Shown piece after piece: positions 31,055 to 35,112 of a stretch of 35,112 nt of DNA; the stretch's first letter is position 1, and the number at the start of each line of letters is the position of its first letter. The position numbers were made by a program, and so were the translations under genes. The DNA is from Bacteroidales bacterium (GTDB lineage Bacteria; Bacteroidota; Bacteroidia; Bacteroidales; Marinilabiliaceae). The stretch is from positions 1 to 35,112 of the forward strand of contig SFOL01000007.1 in NCBI GenBank assembly GCA_004552385.1, written 5' to 3'. A model generated the notes under the pieces. That model did not search any database. It saw nothing but the letters and a program-made list of their open reading frames with translations, and was not told where the DNA came from.

Positions 31055-31636
31055 TCAGAACTTCTCGACGATTATGGCCAAATTGCTCGTGAACATCTTG
31101 ATGGCCATAGCCAAAAGGACGACACTGAAGAACTTCTTCATGATGTAGATGCCATTGCGTCCGATCAGGTCATGTATGTAGGCCGCACCCTTGAGCACGA
31201 TATAGATGAAAATGACGTTGAGCAGAAGGGCTATGACAACGTTGATTAACGAATATTCGGCCTGGAGCGAGAGAATGGTGGAGAAAGAGCCAGGGCCGGC
31301 CAGCAGGGGGAACGCCAGCGGGACGATCGACGCCGACTTGGGCCCGTCTTGCTTAAAGAAGTCGGCTCCGAGAAGCATCTCAAGGCCGATGATAAAGAGC
31401 ACGATGGCTCCGGCGAGAGCGAACGAGTTAATGTCGACCCCATAGAGGGAGAGAACCGCCGGACCTACAAACATGAAGACCAGCATGAAGGCAAGCACCA
31501 CAACCGAAATCTGCAGTGCATTAATCTTGATTCCTTTCTCACCGATTGACAGCACGATAGGCAGAGAGCCGAGGATATCCATAACGGCCATTAGCACAAA
31601 AGTTGCCGAGAGTGTCTCGCGAAAATTGAAATCCAT
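31055..31636 (-). CDS. MarC family membrane protein
   Basis: The 193-residue protein has six hydrophobic helices and the family pattern FVLMAVMDILGSLPIVLSI near the N-terminus, with PLAFPLLAGPGSFSTIL in the middle. MarC/UPF0056 proteins are inner membrane proteins of unclear role; the early link to multiple antibiotic resistance in E. coli was not upheld. It is monocistronic, with a -7 box 39 bp upstream and a hairpin downstream. Confidence 0.92.
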   Translation of the reverse strand: MDFNFRETLSATFVLMAVMDILGSLPIVLSIGEKGIKINALQISVVVLAFMLVFMFVGPAVLSLYGVDINSFALAGAIVLFIIGLEMLLGADFFKQDGPKSASIVPLAFPLLAGPGSFSTILSLQAEYSLINVVIALLLNVIFIYIVLKGAAYIHDLIGRNGIYIMKKFFSVVLLAMAIKMFTSNLAIIVEKF

Positions 31637-31675
31637 AGTTTTGTCGTCTTTCTTGATTGTTGTTATTTACTAATA

Positions 31676-31683
31676 CAAAGTTA
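31676..31683 (-). promoter_or_regulatory. -7 element for the MarC family gene
   Basis: The minus strand reads TAACTTTG, an exact TAnnTTTG, 39 bp before the ATG at 31634-31636. The surrounding DNA is AT-rich, as expected for a promoter. The -33 TTTG is not clear. Confidence 0.5.
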
Positions 31684-31730
31684 TAGTATTTGATTATGAA
31701 AAATAACAGACACGTATGGATAGTTGAATG

Positions 31731-31758
31731 AAAAAAGCACCCCGCTTTCGCGGGGTGC
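31731..31758 (-). terminator. Intrinsic terminator after the SLC13 gene
   Basis: GCACCCCGC (31737-31745) and GCGGGGTGC (31750-31758) form a 9-bp stem with a 4-base loop, followed on the minus strand by TTTTTT. It is 36 bp past the transporter stop. Confidence 0.88.
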
Positions 31759-31794
31759 AAGGAAGGTTGTTTTTTTTGGGGGGCTCAAGTCGCG

Positions 31795-33228
31795 CTACAA
31801 GACTCCGATCTTCACTGAGAGGAAGAGCAAGACGTAGCCGATGAGCATTCCGAACACGCCGATGATGATGCCGCTCTTGGCCATATCGGACTGCTTGATG
31901 ACACCCGTGGCGTAGGCGAGCGCATTAGGCGGCGTGGAAATCGGGAGCGCCATGGCGAGCGAGGCGCAAAGAGCGACGCCGATAAGCATTGTCTCGGCAC
32001 CACCGAACGCCGTGAGCACGTCACCCATGCCCGTGGCGATGGCCGCCAGAATGGGGATAAGGAGTGCCGCCGAGGCCGTGTTGCTCATAAAGGTGGACAT
32101 GAGGTAGCAGATAAGTCCTGAGCCGAGCAAGACGATGAACGTAGGCCATGAGGCGAAAGGTATGGAGTCGACCATGTGCTCGGCGAGGCCGCTTCCCTTA
32201 AGCCCGACGCCAAGGGCGAAGCCTCCAGCCACAAGCCAGAGGACATCCCAATTGATCTCCTGCAACTCCTTGCGCCCCATGACGCCCGTGACGGTGAAAA
32301 CGGCCAAGGGTATCATTGCCACGCAATTGCTGTTGATGCCAGTGACGCTGTCGAGCAGCCAAAGAACCACGGTGACGGCAAAAGTCACATAGACAATAAG
32401 AGCCTGGGTGTCGTTACGGAACTTGCCCTCGATGTCAATGGAGATAGTCTTCTTCTTGAACGGGAAGAGCTTGAGCAGGAGGAGCCAAGAGAGGCCGAGA
32501 ATAATGACCATGACCGGCACCATGGCGAGCATCCATTGCCCAAAACCGATCCCACCACCAAGTTCGGCATGCTCGGTAAGGTATCTGATGGCTATGGCGT
32601 TAGGAGGCGTGCCGATGGGCGTGCCGATGCCACCCACGTTGGCGGCAATGGGAATGCCGAGAGCCATGGCGATGCGCCCCTTGCCCTCGGTGGGCAGCTG
32701 CGCCAGGATGGGTGCGACGATGGCGAGCATCATGGCCGCAGTGGCGGTGTTGCTCATGAACATGGAGAAGACGGCCGTGACAATCATGAAGCCGAGGAGC
32801 ACAATCTCGCTCTTGTTGCCAAAAGGCTTGAGCAGGACTCGGGCGAGGTTGACGTCAAGGCCGACTTTGGTGGCTCCAATGGCAAGGGCGAAGCCGCCCA
32901 TGAAGAGCATTATGATCGGGTCGGCGAAAGACGCCATGATAGACTTGTGGCTTATAACCTGGCCAAATAGCGGGTTTGAGACATCTTTTAGAGGGGCGAA
33001 CATGCTGTCTGAGACAGTGACGATCATCATGACAATAAGAGCGATGGATGTGGTCCAGATGGGTATGGGTTCGAAAATCCACATGAGCGCGCCAAAAACG
33101 AAAAGGGCAATGACGCGGTGCTCAACCACGGTCAGGTTCTCCATGCCGAAAGCGGCGTCTGGCATGAACCAGATAATCAGCATAGCCGCAATGGCTATGA
33201 GGAGCTTGATCAGTTTTTGTTTATCCAT
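31795..33228 (-). CDS. SLC13/DASS family sodium symporter
   Basis: This 477-residue inner membrane transporter has about 11-12 hydrophobic helices. Both inverted halves carry the family SNT motif (FMSNTATAAMM and FMSNTASAALL) followed by PP-containing loops (GTPIGTPPNAIAI and STPPNALAYATG) that bind Na+ and substrate in DASS proteins. Likely substrates are dicarboxylates such as succinate, or sulfate; the sequence does not decide. A GTG at 33231 immediately precedes the ATG at 33228; I take the ATG. It is monocistronic with a clear terminator. Confidence 0.92.
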   Translation of the reverse strand: MDKQKLIKLLIAIAAMLIIWFMPDAAFGMENLTVVEHRVIALFVFGALMWIFEPIPIWTTSIALIVMMIVTVSDSMFAPLKDVSNPLFGQVISHKSIMASFADPIIMLFMGGFALAIGATKVGLDVNLARVLLKPFGNKSEIVLLGFMIVTAVFSMFMSNTATAAMMLAIVAPILAQLPTEGKGRIAMALGIPIAANVGGIGTPIGTPPNAIAIRYLTEHAELGGGIGFGQWMLAMVPVMVIILGLSWLLLLKLFPFKKKTISIDIEGKFRNDTQALIVYVTFAVTVVLWLLDSVTGINSNCVAMIPLAVFTVTGVMGRKELQEINWDVLWLVAGGFALGVGLKGSGLAEHMVDSIPFASWPTFIVLLGSGLICYLMSTFMSNTASAALLIPILAAIATGMGDVLTAFGGAETMLIGVALCASLAMALPISTPPNALAYATGVIKQSDMAKSGIIIGVFGMLIGYVLLFLSVKIGVL

Positions 33229-33753
33229 CACTTCTGTTTATAAACTAGTTCTTTTGTTCTGGCTATCACGTGCGGCGATAGCCAAGTATTAAATTATATT
33301 ACTAAATTAACAAAAAGAGAAACATATTAGCCGATCATGGCAGGAAATGTAATGCTTAAAACGGCAGCAAGAAGCGCAAGGCTCTCATAAACATTGGCGT
33401 AACGAGGAGCCTAATCATATAAGCTTCACGAACATACAACAAGCCACGTCAATTCGGAACTCCACAAGCGAGAAGCAGGCGGCGAAGAACGGCGGTATAA
33501 CTTTTTAATAATTGCGGCAATCGCACTCCAATTGCTTAAGGATGGCGCATCGCCAGAGATTCAAAACAGTAGGGGGCTATGGCACAGGGCGCAGACGGCA
33601 TCCATTGACACAGGGCGAAAAATCGTGCGGGGGAAAAGGTAGACTATGACTTCAATAACAGATGGAAGCAAGCGACATAAGAAAGCGCCCGTCGCAGACC
33701 AGAAGCAGGTCGGGCGACGGGCGTATGCTCAAAAGGCTAAGCAATGAGCCTGC
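33229..33753. other. Gene-free interval, 525 bp
   Basis: This is the only gap above 300 bp. Near the transporter end is a small hairpin, TGGCTATC with GATAGCCA around a 9-base loop (about 33261-33285), which would lie in the transporter leader. An AT-rich tract at about 33290-33325 could hold its promoter. The middle has an 8-9 base direct repeat CACAGGGCG at about 33583 and 33609 and only tiny open frames. At the far end is the waaA terminator hairpin. I see no tRNA, no known RNA family and no recognisable pseudogene. Confidence 0.5.
33680..33724 (-). terminator. Hairpin after waaA, probable terminator
   Basis: CGCCCGTCGC (33686-33695) and GCGACGGGCG (33714-33723) form a 10-bp stem. On the minus strand a modest T-rich stretch (CTTTCTTAT) follows. 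It is about 30 bp past the waaA stop. Confidence 0.65.
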
Positions 33754-34992
33754 CTACTTTACCGTGTCGTCCATTATGGCCCTGGTGGCTCCGAGCATGC
33801 TCCGGCAATAGTCTCCGGCAGCCTTGCCCGCCGCATGAAGGGCATCGGGGTCGGTAAAGAAACGTGAGATGATCTTCTCAAAGTCCTCGCCTGAGGCTAT
33901 GGAGAAACCGCCGCCGCAATCTATGAGATCCACGGCCTCCTTGAACTTGAGGTGGTTGGGGCCGAAGATGACAGGAAGCCCATAGATAGCAGGCTCAAGA
34001 GTGTTGTGAATGCCGACACCAAAACCGCCTCCGACGTAGGTCACCGAGCCATACCTGTAAATTGACGAGAGGATGCCAATGGTGTTGACGACAAAGACCT
34101 TGGCCGATGCGAGGTCGGCTCCCTGCGCATCCGTGAAACGGACGTAGGGCACTCTGAGTTTTGCGCACAGAGAATCAACTCTTTGCTTGTCAATCTCGTG
34201 CGGGGCGATAACGAGCTTTGCGTCAACATCCTGACGATTTATGAATGAGAGGAGGATATCCTCGTCGGGCGGCCAAGTGCTGCCGGCCACGATGACCTGA
34301 TGCGCGCCGGAGACGAAAGCCTTGACAGAGTCAACCTCTTTCGCACTGTCGGCGATCTGCCTGACGCGGTCGAAACGCGTGTCGCCGACGACGCTGCAAT
34401 TCTCCACGCCGATGCCTTTCAGGAGTTCGGCAGAGACCTTGTCTTGGACATAGATGTGAGTGAAGAAAGTCAACATATTCCTGAACCAATCTCCCCAAGT
34501 TGAGAAGAAGGGCTGTTGCTTCCTGAAAATCATTGAGATGCCGTAGAGGGGAATGCCACGCTTCTTGACCTCCTTGAGGAAGAAGTGCCAAAACTCGTAT
34601 TTGACGAAATAGACCGCAGTCGGGTTTATGGCGTCGATGAAGCGTTTAGCGTTTGCCGGCCCATCGGCGGGGAGGTAGCAAACGAGGTCGGCCATCGCGT
34701 AGTTCTTGCGGACCTCGTAGCCGGAAGGGGAGTAGAACGAGAGCACTACCTTTTGATCGGGGTGTTTCTTCTTAATGGCCTCGATAAGCGGGCGCCCTTG
34801 CTCAAACTCGCCCAAAGAGGCTGCGTGGACCCATATAGTCCCGCCCTGGTTGTTAAAGCCACTCAGCTTGCGCCACGTCTCGCTGCGACCTGCGCAAAGA
34901 AGCCTCGCCTTTTCGTTAAAGAGCGAGGCCAGGCGGACGCAAAGTCCGTAAACCCACATCCCGAGCAGGTATACGGCCGATACGATTTTCAT
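33754..34992 (-). CDS. waaA: 3-deoxy-D-manno-octulosonic acid transferase (Kdo transferase)
   Basis: WaaA adds Kdo from CMP-Kdo to the lipid A precursor at the inner membrane. The 412-residue GT-B enzyme has an N-terminal membrane anchor (residues 1-22), the catalytic Glu62 in HAASLGEFEQG, the donor-site motifs AGSTWPPDE and TYVGGGFGVGIHN, and LEPAIYGLPVIFGPNH. The frame runs upstream to 35073, but the ATG at 34990-34992 gives the normal MKIVSAVYLLGMW start and removes a non-conserved leader. The intergenic stretch upstream is AT-rich, with a near-match TATATCTG to the -7 box. Confidence 0.94.
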   Translation of the reverse strand: MKIVSAVYLLGMWVYGLCVRLASLFNEKARLLCAGRSETWRKLSGFNNQGGTIWVHAASLGEFEQGRPLIEAIKKKHPDQKVVLSFYSPSGYEVRKNYAMADLVCYLPADGPANAKRFIDAINPTAVYFVKYEFWHFFLKEVKKRGIPLYGISMIFRKQQPFFSTWGDWFRNMLTFFTHIYVQDKVSAELLKGIGVENCSVVGDTRFDRVRQIADSAKEVDSVKAFVSGAHQVIVAGSTWPPDEDILLSFINRQDVDAKLVIAPHEIDKQRVDSLCAKLRVPYVRFTDAQGADLASAKVFVVNTIGILSSIYRYGSVTYVGGGFGVGIHNTLEPAIYGLPVIFGPNHLKFKEAVDLIDCGGGFSIASGEDFEKIISRFFTDPDALHAAGKAAGDYCRSMLGATRAIMDDTVK

Positions 34993-35056
34993 AAGTAAGA
35001 AGTTAATATACAGATATATAAGTAAAAGAAGACGAGAGGAACAAATGGCGCGCACG

Positions 35057-35112
35057 TCATACCCATGGCTCAAAGCCGATTATTGAGATGTCGTCGGTCT
35101 GCTCGATGTTTC
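35057..35112 (-). CDS. C-terminal end of a probable PP2C/SpoIIE-type phosphatase (5' cut by window edge)
   Basis: The minus-strand frame ending at the stop 35057-35059 codes for 17 residues, including EQTDDISIIGFEP. The block QTDDIT(L/I) followed by a hydrophobic strand is typical of the end of RsbU/SpoIIE phosphatases, where the Asp pair binds metal. Only this tail is in the window, so the call rests on one motif. waaA follows after 64 bp. Confidence 0.5.
   Translation of the reverse strand, partial: NIEQTDDISIIGFEPWV

Noticed and set aside
32176..33292. Two overlapping plus-strand frames of 264 and 294 codons
   Set aside because: They are shadows of the SLC13 symporter, which has both SNT motifs and a membrane profile.
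33542..33649. 35-codon plus-strand open frame in the large gap
   Set aside because: It is arginine- and glycine-rich, has no Shine-Dalgarno or promoter and no family I recognise. Chance is the simplest reading.

Overview
The window looks like chromosome from a Bacteroidetes bacterium of the order Bacteroidales. Supporting signs are a fused SecDF, the GldH gliding-type lipoprotein next to a RicT/PSP1 protein, RNase H1 with an N-terminal viroplasmin domain, a GH13_8-type glycogen branching enzyme, an S41 lipoprotein, and promoters of the Bacteroidetes form (TAnnTTTG at -7, TTTG/TTG at -33) in place of E. coli -10/-35 boxes. The DNA is fairly GC-rich for the order. I cannot fix the family from sequence alone; a Muribaculaceae-like or Alistipes-like member is possible. 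I recognised no rRNA, tRNA, CRISPR array, insertion sequence or phage gene.

Layout. 1-5624: secDF (cut by the left edge), obgE, adk and hpt read leftward, and purE reads rightward from a divergent promoter shared with hpt. 5625-7655: the purE/lepA convergent gap with two hairpins, then lepA. 7751-11125: a rightward pair, a soluble orphan histidine kinase followed 30 bp later by a branching enzyme. 11308-22715: a long leftward series, in transcription order holB, ricT, gldH, trmB, mrp, a sialate O-acetylesterase-like lipoprotein that has lost its catalytic residues, a DMT/EamA permease, a CrtI-like FAD oxidoreductase and an S41 peptidase lipoprotein. 22989-23786: a lone rightward radical SAM gene with a strong Shine-Dalgarno. 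23870-26717: the lipid A genes lpxD-lpxC-lpxA, with lpxC not fused to fabZ. 26836-30937: rnhA, a TPR protein and an HD phosphohydrolase. 31055-33228: a MarC-type membrane protein and a SLC13/DASS symporter. 33229-33753: the only long gap without a gene. 33754-35112: waaA (Kdo transferase) and the tail of a probable PP2C/SpoIIE-type phosphatase.

Most genes are housekeeping: protein export and ribosome function (secDF, obgE, lepA), purine salvage and synthesis (hpt, adk, purE), lipid A-Kdo assembly (lpxD, lpxC, lpxA, waaA), replication and RNA work (holB, rnhA, ricT, trmB) and Fe-S handling (mrp). The less ordinary parts are the kinase-glgB pair, the catalytically dead esterase-like lipoprotein beside an orphan carotenoid-desaturase-like enzyme, the unfused lpxC, the cysteine-poor Mrp, and the interlocked purE/hpt promoter. 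I did not find an obviously new defence or mobile system.
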